Origin: Methanomicrobia archaeon
GTDB taxonomy: Archaea > Methanobacteriota_B > Thermococci > Methanofastidiosales > NM3
Length of the DNA stretch: 64,000 bases
Assembly: GCA_030603445.1 (NCBI GenBank)
Contig: JAUVXU010000004.1
Span: 1 to 64,000, forward strand
Direction of reading: 5' to 3'
The notes below the pieces were generated by a model, which was not told the origin of the DNA, searched no databases, and was given only the letters and a program-made list of their open reading frames with translations. This document shows, piece after piece, positions 42,264 to 52,639 of this stretch (its first letter is position 1; every line of letters begins with the position of its first letter). The position numbers were made by a program, and so were the translations under genes.

Positions 42264-42283
42264 CTTTCCTCCAACTAATAACC

Positions 42284-42778
42284 ATGGTTGAACAATCTAT
42301 TGTGTTTGACAAAATAGATGGAGAGGTGTTCCCATATGTCTTGTTCCTGCCTACAAACAGGGAGCAGTTGGTGGCCATGCTAAATGGTGTTTTCGGAAGC
42401 GAAGTGAAGATAACAATTCTTAAGCACATACCTGCATGCGAAGACGCTAGGATATATCAAAAAGACCTTGTCGAGGCCCTGCCATACTCCAACAAGACCG
42501 TTCTTAAGAATCTAAAGGAGCTTTGTCGCTATAAGGTACTACACGAAGGCATGGAGAAGCAGACCGGGAAAAAGGACGTATGGGTGAAATACTATACAGT
42601 CGACGACAAGATGGCATGGTTGATACTCCTGTTCAAGGACCCATCCGAGCTTGACAACATGCGAAGCATCATTTTACAACTGGCAAGATTATACTACACA
42701 AGCCTTGTTGATATAGCAGGCAAGTACGGCGTGTCAGAAAATGACATAAATAAGGAAATAGGCCTAACGGGCAGCTGA
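42284..42778 (+). CDS. winged-helix (ArsR-like) regulator, divergent from ECF gene
   Basis: 164 aa. The segment FGSEVKITILKHIPACEDARIYQKDLVEALPYSNKTVLKNLKELCRYKVLHEG reads as a winged helix with recognition near SNKTVLKNLKEL. The C-terminal part (KMAWLILLFKDPSELDNMRSIILQLARLYY) may dimerise or bind ligand. It probably controls the divergent S-component gene through the ATGTA palindromes. Its 3' end overlaps the convergent ychF gene by 15 bp. Confidence 0.7.
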   Translation: MVEQSIVFDKIDGEVFPYVLFLPTNREQLVAMLNGVFGSEVKITILKHIPACEDARIYQKDLVEALPYSNKTVLKNLKELCRYKVLHEGMEKQTGKKDVWVKYYTVDDKMAWLILLFKDPSELDNMRSIILQLARLYYTSLVDIAGKYGVSENDINKEIGLTGS

Positions 42779-43951
42779 GGCAATCTTGATTATATCGCCG
42801 GACTTGATCTCATAATCCTCAGATATCCTTCGGCCGGTTCTCACATTTAGCGCATATATGTAGTTATTTGCAATATCTGAGTGTATCTTTTTAGCAAGAT
42901 CCATCGGTGTAGAGCCTCGTTTTAACAAGTATGCATCAGGAAGTACAGCACCCTTTCCATCGCAAAACTTCTTCTCGTTTTCCACAGGATAGACAACAAT
43001 GCGATCAAGTATATCAAAGATTGCGGTGTTGATGCAGCGCTGCACCCCTGTTGCCCCGTATTTTTGTATAATGTGCCTCACGCGCTCAAGGGCATCAAGC
43101 TGCTTTGGGGACAAGTCCCCCACAACATCGAAGTCCGCTGCCCCTGGTATATATGATATCAAGTTCGCAGAAGCTGCCTTTTTTAGGAGAAACTCCGCCT
43201 CAGCACTTACAGGAAACACGTTAGGCACCTCTTTTACCAATCTCTTCACCAAATCATCGTCGGCAACGTCTATCTTGTTTGCTGCAACAACAATAGGGCG
43301 CGTGTTCCTTCGAAGCTCCATGGAAAATTCACAAATGTCATCCAAAGACCATTTTTTAGGTTTTTCAGAATCCAGGCCAAGCTTGCGAACAGCAACATAC
43401 ACGTCATCCTCCCCGATACCTATGCCGGAGAAATGGTCTGCTATCACGTGATAGATGTTCTTATTGGTAAGGGCTATCTTGCGCGAGAACTTCTCCCAGT
43501 TCTTTGAAAATAGGCCTGTAAACCACATATCTATCTCCTTTTCCAAAAAAGCAACGTCAAGGAGGGGATCATGGCTGCCTCTTTTCACAGGATTGCCGCT
43601 ATCATCCACAGACCCAGAGGCATCCACCACATGGATAAGAACGTTTGCCCTGCGAATATCGTCCAGGAACTGGTTGCCCAATCCTTTTCCCATATGCGCA
43701 CCCGGGACTATGCCGGCAACATCTATTATCGTTGTCGGGACAAGCCTTGTGCCATGGTCGCATTTAGCGTTTTTTGGGTTGCAGGTAAGAGAGTACTCTT
43801 TACAGGGGCAAGGCACGGTAACGTAAGTGACGCCAGTGTTTGACTCTATTGTTGTGAAAGGATAATTAGCAACTTCGGCAGCGCCATGCGTGCAGGCGTT
43901 AAAGAAGGTAGATTTACCAACATTGGGTTTTCCAACAATTCCTATCTCCAT
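42764..43951 (-). CDS. OBG-family GTPase/ATPase YchF-like
   Basis: 395 aa. G1 is GKPNVGKST (6-14); G3 is IDVAGIVPGAHMGKGLGNQFLDDIR; G4 appears as VVAANKID, so GTP rather than ATP is likely in this archaeal branch. The TGS domain at the C-terminus ends DYEIKSGDIIKIASAAR. A Cys run (CPCKEYSLTCNPKNAKC) inserted after G2 is characteristic of the archaeal group. It binds ribosomes. GAGGT precedes the ATG. Confidence 0.9.
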   Translation of the reverse strand: MEIGIVGKPNVGKSTFFNACTHGAAEVANYPFTTIESNTGVTYVTVPCPCKEYSLTCNPKNAKCDHGTRLVPTTIIDVAGIVPGAHMGKGLGNQFLDDIRRANVLIHVVDASGSVDDSGNPVKRGSHDPLLDVAFLEKEIDMWFTGLFSKNWEKFSRKIALTNKNIYHVIADHFSGIGIGEDDVYVAVRKLGLDSEKPKKWSLDDICEFSMELRRNTRPIVVAANKIDVADDDLVKRLVKEVPNVFPVSAEAEFLLKKAASANLISYIPGAADFDVVGDLSPKQLDALERVRHIIQKYGATGVQRCINTAIFDILDRIVVYPVENEKKFCDGKGAVLPDAYLLKRGSTPMDLAKKIHSDIANNYIYALNVRTGRRISEDYEIKSGDIIKIASAAR

Positions 43952-44080
43952 ACAGATACCTCTATTTTCAACTACTCAGGTATTCTTTAAATACATTATC
44001 TTTTTATAAACAAACCGTTAAATGAGATATACATGATTTTAGCATGTAAAATCTTAAAGATTATAAAAATAGATATATAC

Positions 44081-44095
44081 TAGGATATAATCCTA
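44081..44095. promoter_or_regulatory. 15-bp palindrome at the gcvT promoter
   Basis: TAGGATATAATCCTA, perfect except for the central base. It lies just after the TATA-like runs at 44061-44080 and covers the predicted start region. Candidate operator. The ~60-nt leader downstream is GC-rich (GGCTGCCGG ... GGTGGCGCC) and could fold, but I recognise no riboswitch. Confidence 0.45.
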
Positions 44096-44166
44096 CTTAT
44101 AGTTGAGAGGGCTGCCGGATAAGTGAAGCATGCCCTTGGTGGCGCCAATATATATGAGGTGAAGTG

Positions 44167-45327
44167 ATGAAAAAGCTACCTGTTGATGCATGGCATCAAA
44201 AACATGGAAAGATGGTGGAGTTTGCAGGATGGGAAATGCCATTATGGTATGAAGGGATACGTGAAGAACACTTGGCCGTAAGAAACGGTATCGGGGCGTT
44301 TGATGTTTCCCATATGGGGGAAATAATTGTATCTGGAAAGGACGCTTTGTCGTTCCTGCAGTGGACCACTACAAACGATATCAAAAAGCCGCCCCCAATA
44401 TCGGGAACATACGCCCTAGTGCTTAATGAGAGGGGAGCAATAAAAGATGAGACCCTTGTGTACAACATGGGGGATGACACTTACATGGTGGTGTGTGATG
44501 CAGTTGCAGTTCCAAAGCTTGTTGCACACTTCACTACACTAAAAAATACAATTGAACAGTTCTCAACAGTAGATCTAACTATCACTGATAAAACAGAACA
44601 TATGTGCCTATTTTCCATCCAGGGCCCCAAGGCCCAGCAGCTCTGCATCAGCTTATTTGGTGTAGACATAATGGATATGTGGTGGTTTCAGGCCAAAAAG
44701 ATAAAGCACAACGGCGCCTCAATAATACTTTCAAAATCAGGCTATACGGGAGAGAACGGTTTTGAACTCTTCTTCGATGTAATTAAGGATAAAAGCGATG
44801 TGGCAACTTCGCTATGGGAAGAGATCCTAAAGAAGGGTGAGCCATACGGCATAAAACCTTGCGGCCTTGGTGCAAGGGACACGCTACGTATAGAGTCTGG
44901 ATACACCCTCTATGGACATGAAACCCAAGAAAAGCAGGTGTTATCAGAAGATGTGGATGAAGTAACACCACTTGAAGCCGGGCTTGATTTTGCAATATCC
45001 TTTGACAAGGATTTTATCGGAAAACAAGCACTGCTAATACAAAAAGAAAGAGGTGTGACCTACCATCTAGCACATTTCACCCTTCTGGACAAGGCAATAC
45101 CCAGGGAAGGGGACAAAATAATAAAACATGGGAACGTGATCGGAGAGATCACAAGCGGCACTAAGTCTCCCCTAACAGGATCTGCAATAGCAATAGGCAG
45201 GATAAAATCCGGTGTGACGGGAATGGTATCTATAGAAGTAAGGGGAACCCCGCGCAAGGCACGTATAGTATCCCCCCCGTTCTATGATCCAAAGAAGTAC
45301 GGTGCATGTAGGGAAGTGGAAATATGA
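44167..45327 (+). CDS. gcvT: glycine cleavage system T protein (aminomethyltransferase)
   Basis: 386 aa from ATG 44167 (GAGGTGA upstream; a GTG one codon earlier is the alternative). The N-terminus ([34 protein letters not shown]) and [34 protein letters not shown] match GcvT. It transfers the aminomethyl carbon from lipoyl-GcvH to tetrahydrofolate or tetrahydromethanopterin. It overlaps gcvH by 4 nt. GcvP is not in the window. Confidence 0.92.
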   Translation: MKKLPVDAWHQKHGKMVEFAGWEMPLWYEGIREEHLAVRNGIGAFDVSHMGEIIVSGKDALSFLQWTTTNDIKKPPPISGTYALVLNERGAIKDETLVYNMGDDTYMVVCDAVAVPKLVAHFTTLKNTIEQFSTVDLTITDKTEHMCLFSIQGPKAQQLCISLFGVDIMDMWWFQAKKIKHNGASIILSKSGYTGENGFELFFDVIKDKSDVATSLWEEILKKGEPYGIKPCGLGARDTLRIESGYTLYGHETQEKQVLSEDVDEVTPLEAGLDFAISFDKDFIGKQALLIQKERGVTYHLAHFTLLDKAIPREGDKIIKHGNVIGEITSGTKSPLTGSAIAIGRIKSGVTGMVSIEVRGTPRKARIVSPPFYDPKKYGACREVEI

Positions 45328-45719
45328 GCAAAGGAAAATATGAGGTACGAGAAGGTCTTATGTATACCAAAGACCACGAATGGATAATGATTAAAGATGA
45401 TGTCTTTACAGTGGGTATCACAGATTATGCCTCCCGTGAAATGGGCGATATCGCATTTGTAGAGCTCCCTGAAGTGGGAAAGGCCATGAAAAAAGGGGAC
45501 CTACTATGCGAGATAGAATCCGTAAAAGCGGTTTCGGAGATAAGAAGCCCCTTTGATTGTACCATCAAAGAAGTTAATAAAGAAGTTGAGGATGCTCCAG
45601 AGGCGCTTAGTGAAGACCCATTCGGGACCTGGATAGTGCGCCTTGAGAACGTAGTAGATCAGATGAATCTGCTAAATGACAAAGAGTATGCAAAGCTTTT
45701 AGATTCCCTGGATGACTGA
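45324..45719 (+). CDS. gcvH: glycine cleavage system H protein
   Basis: 131 aa. [13 protein letters not shown] near the N-terminus and the lipoylation site Lys68 in [10 protein letters not shown] define GcvH. It shuttles the aminomethyl group between GcvP, GcvT and GcvL on lipoate. ATG overlaps the gcvT stop. Confidence 0.95.
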   Translation: MSKGKYEVREGLMYTKDHEWIMIKDDVFTVGITDYASREMGDIAFVELPEVGKAMKKGDLLCEIESVKAVSEIRSPFDCTIKEVNKEVEDAPEALSEDPFGTWIVRLENVVDQMNLLNDKEYAKLLDSLDD

Positions 45720-45742
45720 CGCCCAATTTTCCTGGTGCTCTC

Positions 45743-47932
45743 ATGACATACGTCTCACACCCCCTGATACGTGAAAGATCAATAGAGCAGCGCGCTTACC
45801 AGGAAAAGATATTTGCTGCAATATCCTCCAAAAGCTCGATGGTCGTTCTCCCGACCGGCCTTGGAAAGACTTACATAGCCGCCATGCTTACTGCACACAC
45901 AATTGCAAATCTTGGGGGAAAAGTATTATTCATGGCCCCAACAAAACCCCTTGTCCTTCAACACAAAGACACATTTGATGCTGTCATGAAAATTGATAGG
46001 TCTAAGATGGTCTGTTTTACAGGGGCAACCCCCCCGTCCAAAAGGGAAGCGGGATACGAGGATGCCACGATAATATTTGCAACACCCCAGGTCATAGAAA
46101 ATGACATCATATCTAAAAGGCTGAAGCTTGATGACATCAATCTGCTAATCTTTGATGAGGCGCATCGCGCAACAGGTGATTATGCATACGTCTACATCGC
46201 ACAGACGTACAACTCTGCTAAAAAAGATGGAATGGTGCTAGGCATCACAGCATCCCCCGGATACGATAGGTCCCGCATAAAGGACATAATAAAAAATCTG
46301 GGCATAACGAATCTTCATATAGAGAACGAGGACTCGCATGACGTCGCCCCGTATGTGCATGACATAAAAACAGAGTGGATAAGGCTAACATTTCCGCCTG
46401 AGCTTGAACAAAGCAGGGCACTGCTTAGGAAAGTATACGATGAAAAACTAGAAATTGTGCTTAGATTCCGTCTAACTACAAAACCCAAGAAGTACATAAA
46501 CAAGCGGGACCTGCTTGGTTTTGGTGAACAGCTTAGAAAAATGCTTTTCAAAAAACCTGTTGCAGGGGAGATATACACAGGCATAAAGGCCCAATCAATA
46601 GCAATCAAGGTATCCCATGCCATCGAACTGCTCGAGACGCAGGGGCCCCATGCAATGCTATCTTATTTTGAGAAAGTAAAAAAGCAAAAATCCAAATCTG
46701 CAAGGGAAATGCTACTTGATGTGCGCATTAGCCGCGCCGTTTCCTTGGCCAGAAAATATGAAAACGAGCACCCAAAGATAATCAAGCTAAAAGAGATATT
46801 ACAAACGATAGGAGAAGGGCAAAACGCCATTGTGTTTTCGCAGTACCGCGATAGCGTAATGCAGATTGCTAAATCTCTTGAAACTATAGAAGGCATACGC
46901 CCTGTTAGATTCGTTGGGCAGTCTAGCAGAGAAAATGATGAGGGGCTAACCCAAAAGAAGCAAAAAGAGCTCCTGGATGCCTTCAAGAAAGGGACATACA
47001 ACGTACTAGTTGCAACATCTGTTGCAGAGGAGGGGCTAGACATACCTAACGTAGATCTGGTCGTGTTCTTTGAACCAATACCTTCTGAGATTCGCACGAT
47101 ACAGCGAAGGGGAAGAACAGGAAGGCGCCGTACAGGGCGCCTGGTAGTGCTAATTATGGAAGACACAATTGACGAGGCATACTACAATGTTGCAAAAGGG
47201 AAGGAAAAGAAGATGCATAGCGTCCTATCTAAGATGGGGACGAAAACCTCTGTAAAAAATGACGGGCAAATCAAGCTGGATAGCTTCGATTCCCCGAACA
47301 TAAAGATAATCTGTGACGGGCGCGAGAATCCTTCCATTATAAAACAGCTTGCCCAAAAGGCTGCAATAGAGATGAGGACGCTTGAGGTAGGGGACTATAT
47401 CCTCTCAGAGCGAATAGGCATAGAGCGCAAATCCACAGAGGACTTTTTGCGTTCGCTGTTTGACAATAAATTATTTGAACAGGTGCGCAATCTGCGTGAC
47501 AGCTTCGAGATACCCCTCCTGTTAATAGAAGGGGAAAATATATTCACAAAACACGATGCCAACTCAGCTGCGGTGCGTAGCGCTCTTTTAGCCATACTCG
47601 TTGACTTCAATGTTGGGATCATCTTCTCACATGACATTTCTGAATCAGCAGAGTACCTGTACCATCTGGCAAGAAGGGAGCAGACAGAACAAAAAGGCAT
47701 CCCAAAACTAAGGGGCGATAAGAGGGCAATGACGCTGCAGGAGACGCAGATATACTTACTTGAGGGGCTTCCAAACATCTCCGCAACCCTTGCCAGGCGC
47801 CTGCTATCGCATTTCGATTCTGTAGAACGCGTCATTGCGGCATCAGAAGAAGAACTAAAAGAAGTAGAAGGAATAGGAGAAAAAACAGCGAAAAAAATAA
47901 AGGAGATAGTTAGCGCAAAATATGTTCACTAA
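45743..47932 (+). CDS. hef: Hef helicase/nuclease (FANCM/XPF-like)
   Basis: 729 aa. SF2 helicase: Walker A PTGLGKT (37-43), DEAH (138-141), VFSQYRD, and the Q-RRGRTGR motif VI. XPF nuclease: CDGRENPSIIKQLAQKA and GDYILSERIGIERKSTEDF, with the ERK at about residues 561-563. The C-terminal tandem HhH (LEGLPNISATLARRLL ... VEGIGEKTAKKI) binds DNA. It restarts stalled replication forks. The start is preceded by GGTG. Length matches euryarchaeal Hef, and its 3' end overlaps the convergent pepQ gene by 4 bp. Confidence 0.93.
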   Translation: MTYVSHPLIRERSIEQRAYQEKIFAAISSKSSMVVLPTGLGKTYIAAMLTAHTIANLGGKVLFMAPTKPLVLQHKDTFDAVMKIDRSKMVCFTGATPPSKREAGYEDATIIFATPQVIENDIISKRLKLDDINLLIFDEAHRATGDYAYVYIAQTYNSAKKDGMVLGITASPGYDRSRIKDIIKNLGITNLHIENEDSHDVAPYVHDIKTEWIRLTFPPELEQSRALLRKVYDEKLEIVLRFRLTTKPKKYINKRDLLGFGEQLRKMLFKKPVAGEIYTGIKAQSIAIKVSHAIELLETQGPHAMLSYFEKVKKQKSKSAREMLLDVRISRAVSLARKYENEHPKIIKLKEILQTIGEGQNAIVFSQYRDSVMQIAKSLETIEGIRPVRFVGQSSRENDEGLTQKKQKELLDAFKKGTYNVLVATSVAEEGLDIPNVDLVVFFEPIPSEIRTIQRRGRTGRRRTGRLVVLIMEDTIDEAYYNVAKGKEKKMHSVLSKMGTKTSVKNDGQIKLDSFDSPNIKIICDGRENPSIIKQLAQKAAIEMRTLEVGDYILSERIGIERKSTEDFLRSLFDNKLFEQVRNLRDSFEIPLLLIEGENIFTKHDANSAAVRSALLAILVDFNVGIIFSHDISESAEYLYHLARREQTEQKGIPKLRGDKRAMTLQETQIYLLEGLPNISATLARRLLSHFDSVERVIAASEEELKEVEGIGEKTAKKIKEIVSAKYVH

Positions 47933-49017
47933 ATTTCCAAGAACTCTTTGTTAGCAGTTGTTAAAATCTCTATGCCATTCTTTTTCACAAGCACATCATC
48001 CTCTATGCGAACGCCGCCATAACCTGGGAGGTATATTCCCGGCTCCACCGTAAGCACCATCCCTGGTTCAATTGCCCCCTCTTCCAAGGGGGACAAGCGA
48101 AGCATCTCATGAACAGATAATCCTATGCCATGCCCCAAGCTGTGGATAAATCTGCCCTTATATGGCGTGTCGTTTATGAACTTTGCAACCTTGATATGCG
48201 GCTCATTTAACGGGATGCCTGCCTGGATGGTATCAAAACCTAGTTGTTGTGCCTCAAAAACGGTCTCATAAATTGCCTTGTCCTTCTTGGACGCCTTTCC
48301 AAAAAAGAATGTACGGGTAATGTCCGAGACGTACCTGCTGTAAATTGCCCCAAAATCAAATAGTGTGAACACGTTGTCAGTAAGCGTGTCCTTTCCTCCA
48401 ATATAATGCGGCTCAGCAGAGTTCTTTCCAAATGATGAGATGGTGGTAAAAGAGGGGCCGTCTGCACCAAGCTTCTTCATATTGTACTCTATCTCTGCTG
48501 CAACCTCATCTTCACGCACGCCGTCATGCAGCATTTCAGGTATCATGTCCGCCACCTTCGATGCTATGTTGCACGATTTCCTTATACGTTCTATCTCATT
48601 TTTATCCTTTATGGAGCGAGCAGATATTATAGCCTTTGAACAATCTACGAAAGTGGAGTTTGGCGCAATCTTTTGTAAAAGTTCGAACTTCTTGTAGACG
48701 AGCTCCTCTGCATTGATCCCGATGCGCTTTTTGTCATTTAGCCTTTCAGAGATAATAGAGTTGTACTCATCGCGCGATCTGAACACTATAAACTCATCGC
48801 TGCCCTTACACGCGCTAGTCTCCTCTAACAATGATACCAGCACCACGCAGCTTCCATCTGGATACAAGAATGCTACGCTGCCCTCAAAAAGGCCAGTTTC
48901 ATACCCTGTAACATAAAAAAAAGAGGAGTCTATCATAGGATCGATATGATTTGCAATCACTATAACATCCACATCCCTGGAAATAGAATCAAATATCTTT
49001 TTTACACGCCCTTTCAT
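47929..49017 (-). CDS. pepQ: Xaa-Pro dipeptidase/aminopeptidase (M24)
   Basis: 362 aa from ATG 49017. The M24 pita-bread metal ligands are visible: LFDFGAIYSRYVSDITRTFFF (Asp, Asp), HSLGHGIGLSVHE (His), LTVEPGIYLPGYGGVRIEDD (Glu, Glu). The N-terminal creatinase-like domain is present. It cleaves X-Pro bonds with Mn or Co. Divergent from the archease gene. Confidence 0.9.
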   Translation of the reverse strand: MKGRVKKIFDSISRDVDVIVIANHIDPMIDSSFFYVTGYETGLFEGSVAFLYPDGSCVVLVSLLEETSACKGSDEFIVFRSRDEYNSIISERLNDKKRIGINAEELVYKKFELLQKIAPNSTFVDCSKAIISARSIKDKNEIERIRKSCNIASKVADMIPEMLHDGVREDEVAAEIEYNMKKLGADGPSFTTISSFGKNSAEPHYIGGKDTLTDNVFTLFDFGAIYSRYVSDITRTFFFGKASKKDKAIYETVFEAQQLGFDTIQAGIPLNEPHIKVAKFINDTPYKGRFIHSLGHGIGLSVHEMLRLSPLEEGAIEPGMVLTVEPGIYLPGYGGVRIEDDVLVKKNGIEILTTANKEFLEI

Positions 49018-49084
49018 AAATACCACTTTTATAAGAATTAGTCAACAAACTTTTTTAACCTTTTGTAATGCAAATAGTATCACG

Positions 49085-49507
49085 ATGCACATGGAAATTA
49101 TTGATCATCCTGCAGACATAGGGTTTAAGGTAGTTGGATCGAGCCTGGAAGAGACTTATAGGAACGCCGGAAAAGCGTTATATAGTCTCCTAGTTACCTC
49201 ACCTAAAAGAGATTCGGATACTGAATTAAATCTCGAGATAAGGTCTGAAGACCTCCTGTCGCTGACCTATGACTATCTCGAACAGCTTCTTATCCTATTT
49301 GAGACCGACTGCTTTGTACCAAACAAGATACATATTGGCCTTAAAGAAGAGGAAGAAGGATACCTGATGCATGTACGATTAGAAGGATTTACTGTCAATC
49401 TGGTTGAGGCAGAACTCAATTACAAAATAAAGGCCGTTACATATCACCAGATGGAAGTAGAACCCTGTGACAAGGGATGGTACATAAAGGTTATATTAGA
49501 TATATAA
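49085..49507 (+). CDS. archease (tRNA ligase cofactor)
   Basis: 140 aa: EIIDHPADIGFKVVGSSLEETYRNAGKALYSLL, then DLLSLTYDYLEQLLILFET and the end IKAVTYHQMEVEP, the known archease pattern with acidic metal ligands. It activates the RtcB RNA ligase for tRNA splicing and repair. A second Met lies at residue 3. Confidence 0.92.
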   Translation: MHMEIIDHPADIGFKVVGSSLEETYRNAGKALYSLLVTSPKRDSDTELNLEIRSEDLLSLTYDYLEQLLILFETDCFVPNKIHIGLKEEEEGYLMHVRLEGFTVNLVEAELNYKIKAVTYHQMEVEPCDKGWYIKVILDI

Positions 49508-49557
49508 AATCAATATCTTTAAAAATCAATCTTACCATGGAATGCAAAGGTGTGACG

Positions 49558-50808
49558 ATGGACAGCAAGACAAGACATCATTTCAAGAAGCAACTAGACT
49601 TCCTAAAAAAGATAAGAGGAAGACATACAGAGCTAGTGTCAGTTTACATTCCGGCAGGATATGAGATATCAAAGGTGGCACAGCAGCTGCGCGATGAACA
49701 GGGCACTGCTACGAACATCAAGTCTAAATCGACTAAAAAAAATGTGCTTGGGGCACTTGAGAAAGTCATGTCCCACTTAAGATTATTCCCGCGAACTCCA
49801 GAAAAGGGGCTTGTCATATTTTCTGGCAATGTCTCACAAAAAGATGGTGTTTCAGACCTGCAGCTCTTCTCCATAGAAACCCCTGAACCGATCAATATAC
49901 GGATTTATCGCTGTGACCAGGAATTCGTGCTCGATCCGCTTTACGATATGATAGAGGAAAAGGATGTGTACGGCCTCCTCATAGTAGAAAGGAACGAGGC
50001 CACAATAGGCATGCTGCGCGGCAAGCATATTGAGGTACTTGAGCACTTAACGTCCGGTGTTCCGGGTAAAACCCGTGCAGGAGGACAATCGTCTGTGCGT
50101 TTCGCACGATTAAGAGAAGAGGCTGCAAAACAGTTCAATGAAAGGATAGGGGAACACTTCAACAGGCACTTTATTGGAATAGAAAACCTAAAAGGCATAA
50201 TAGTGGGTGGGCCTGGTATGACAAAACAGGTCTTTGTTGACGGTGAGTATCTCCATTATGAACTTCAGAAAAAGATACTTGGGACACTAGATACTGTATA
50301 TACAGAAGAATATGGGTTAAGGGAGCTTATAGAAAAAGCGGAGGATCTCCTGTCAAACCTTGAAATAATCGCCGAGAAGCGCATCATGGCAAGATTTTTC
50401 AATGAGCTTATCCATGAAACAGGCCTTGCTTCATATGGGGAAAAAGAAGTTCGCCACCAGTTGATGATGGGAAGCGTGGATACGCTGCTGCTCTCAGACG
50501 ACCTAGACAAAAGCAGAGTGAAGGTAGAATGCGGGAACTGTGAATACGTAAAAGGGGTCACACTAGACTCCCTCTCCGTTCTCAAGCTGCGTGAAGAGCT
50601 TTCCACAGGAAAATGCCCCGGCTGCAGCAACATACGCCTTAAAATCGTGGAAGAGGTAGACCTCGTGGATGAGCTGTCTGCACTGGCAGAGTCCATGAAC
50701 TCAAATGTCTACATAGTCTCAGGCGAGACGGAAGAAGGCGCTCAGCTCATACAGGCCTTTGGCGGCCTTGCAGCGATCTTACGCTATGCAGGAGAGAAGT
50801 CCGCATGA
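49558..50808 (+). CDS. prf1: peptide chain release factor aRF1
   Basis: 416 aa from ATG 49558, with GGTG at 5 nt and a TATA-like CTTTAAAAATC near 49516. Earlier in-frame starts overlap archease and are unlikely. NIKS (53-56) reads stop codons, and GGQ (175-177, in TRAGGQSSVRF) triggers release. A zinc ribbon (CGNCEY ... CPGCSN) is in the C-terminal domain. Overlaps argS by 4 nt. Confidence 0.93.
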   Translation: MDSKTRHHFKKQLDFLKKIRGRHTELVSVYIPAGYEISKVAQQLRDEQGTATNIKSKSTKKNVLGALEKVMSHLRLFPRTPEKGLVIFSGNVSQKDGVSDLQLFSIETPEPINIRIYRCDQEFVLDPLYDMIEEKDVYGLLIVERNEATIGMLRGKHIEVLEHLTSGVPGKTRAGGQSSVRFARLREEAAKQFNERIGEHFNRHFIGIENLKGIIVGGPGMTKQVFVDGEYLHYELQKKILGTLDTVYTEEYGLRELIEKAEDLLSNLEIIAEKRIMARFFNELIHETGLASYGEKEVRHQLMMGSVDTLLLSDDLDKSRVKVECGNCEYVKGVTLDSLSVLKLREELSTGKCPGCSNIRLKIVEEVDLVDELSALAESMNSNVYIVSGETEEGAQLIQAFGGLAAILRYAGEKSA

Positions 50809-52589
50809 TGAAGAAGTACCTTAAAGATTATTTGAAAAAAATAACAGGGCGCGACGACATAATAATTGATATGCCTCCAAATCCCAATATGGGGGACTAC
50901 TCATCAGCAGTAGCGTTCCAGATAGCTAAAGAAAGAGGGGATAATCCAGTTAACGTTGCAAAAGGCATTGTCGCAGAATGCAACAAATGCCTGCCAGAGA
51001 GAATAGACAAGATCACTACCATGGGCCCATATATCAACTTCTTTATTAACACAGAACTCTATGCCAAATCTGTTTTACAGATGATATTTGAACAAGACGA
51101 AAGTTATGGCATGTTAGAATCAAAGAATCAAAGGGTAATAGTTGAGCACACATCGGTAAATCCAAATAAGCCCCTGCATATGGGCGCAGCCCGAAACTCG
51201 ATCCTCGGTGACTGTATTGCTCGCGTGCTACGCGTGGCCGGGTACGAGGTGGAGGTGGAAAACTACATCGACGACCTCGGCATCCAGTTCGCTGAAGTAT
51301 TCTGGGGAATTATAAAAGAGGGCGACAATGCCGATGAAAAATATGACCATTTTCTTGGGAAGCTCTATATCCGCGTGCATGAGCAGATGAATCCTGAAAT
51401 TGAGGAAGATATCAAAAAGTTAAACAAAGAACTCGAGGACCCTTCTTCTAAGAATGCGAAGCTTGCACGAAGTGTTGTTGAGCGCTGCGTGGCAAGCCAT
51501 CTTGAGTCTTTAAATGCGCTAAACATCGGCTACGATGTTTTGGTGTGGGAAAGCGGCATCGTGCATGCAGGGCTTTTTGATGAGACGTTTAGGCGCCTTC
51601 GCAAAAGCAAAGACATAGTTCTTGAAAAGGACGGGCCGCTAGAAGGATGCCTTGTTATGAAGCTTGGGAGGATATTCCCGAATATGAAAAACCCAGACAA
51701 GGTGCTTATCCGCTCAGATGGCACCCCCACCTACACCGCCAAGGACATAGCGCTGCAGATGTGGAAGTTCGGCCTCCTTGACAAAGACCTAAAATACAGG
51801 AAATGGGACGAGAACACCATGACATCCAGCCTAGACGGAGAGGCATTTGACTTTGGCAATGCGGATATTGTTATCAATGTTATCGGTTCAGAACAGTCAT
51901 ACCCGCAAGAGGTCGTGAAACTCTCACTAAAGCTTCTTGGATACGATAAGCAGTCCGAGAACTCGTTTCATATGGCCTATGAGTTCGTCACGCTGCCAAA
52001 CGACTCATTCTCAGGAAGAAGGGGCACATGGATTGGTTACACGCTTGATGATGTCATAAATGCAGGGAGAGAAAAAGCAATAGATGAGCTAGATCGCCGA
52101 AGACCAGAACTTTCTGATATCATGAAACAGAAGATAGGAAATGCACTGGCCATTGGATCCATTCGCTACAACATAGTACGATACGCACCAGAGAAAAAGA
52201 TAGTATTTCGCTGGGAAGACGCCCTCAACTTCGAGGGGGACTCGTGCCCATATATTGAATATGCGCATGCGCGCTGCTGCTCCATATTAAAACGTGCAAA
52301 GGGAAAGAGAACACCTTCATACAGGTACGAACACCAAAAGGAAAGGGAGCTTATCAAAACACTATCCCAGCTGTCAGGTGTTGTGGAGCTTGCCGCACGG
52401 GACAAAAGGCCGCATTACATAACAAAATATGCCAATGAGACCGCCATAGCATTCAACTCGTTTTACAACGAGCTTCCTGTCTTAAAATCTGAGCAGGTGG
52501 ATGACAGGTTAGCCTTAGTTGATGCAACAAGGATAGTCCTTGCAAACTGCATGCGGCTTATCGGTATAGAACCACTTGAAGAGATGTGA
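50805..52589 (+). CDS. argS: arginyl-tRNA synthetase
   Basis: 594 aa, class I. HIGH appears as LHMGAARNS near residue 124; the KMSKS loop is SFSGRRGTW; the DALR anticodon domain is at the C-terminus, with an Arg-tRNA-specific N-terminal domain at the start. Charges tRNA-Arg. ATG overlaps the aRF1 stop; the second codon is also ATG. Confidence 0.93.
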   Translation: MMKKYLKDYLKKITGRDDIIIDMPPNPNMGDYSSAVAFQIAKERGDNPVNVAKGIVAECNKCLPERIDKITTMGPYINFFINTELYAKSVLQMIFEQDESYGMLESKNQRVIVEHTSVNPNKPLHMGAARNSILGDCIARVLRVAGYEVEVENYIDDLGIQFAEVFWGIIKEGDNADEKYDHFLGKLYIRVHEQMNPEIEEDIKKLNKELEDPSSKNAKLARSVVERCVASHLESLNALNIGYDVLVWESGIVHAGLFDETFRRLRKSKDIVLEKDGPLEGCLVMKLGRIFPNMKNPDKVLIRSDGTPTYTAKDIALQMWKFGLLDKDLKYRKWDENTMTSSLDGEAFDFGNADIVINVIGSEQSYPQEVVKLSLKLLGYDKQSENSFHMAYEFVTLPNDSFSGRRGTWIGYTLDDVINAGREKAIDELDRRRPELSDIMKQKIGNALAIGSIRYNIVRYAPEKKIVFRWEDALNFEGDSCPYIEYAHARCCSILKRAKGKRTPSYRYEHQKERELIKTLSQLSGVVELAARDKRPHYITKYANETAIAFNSFYNELPVLKSEQVDDRLALVDATRIVLANCMRLIGIEPLEEM

Positions 52590-52639
52590 TGGCATTAAAA
52601 GCGATTTCTCTGAGAGGATAAAATAAAAAAAACTAAAGA

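Noticed and set aside
44096-44166. Glycine riboswitch before gcvT
   Set aside because: The leader is only about 60 nt and I do not see the conserved cores of the glycine aptamer; it is reported only as a possible structured leader.
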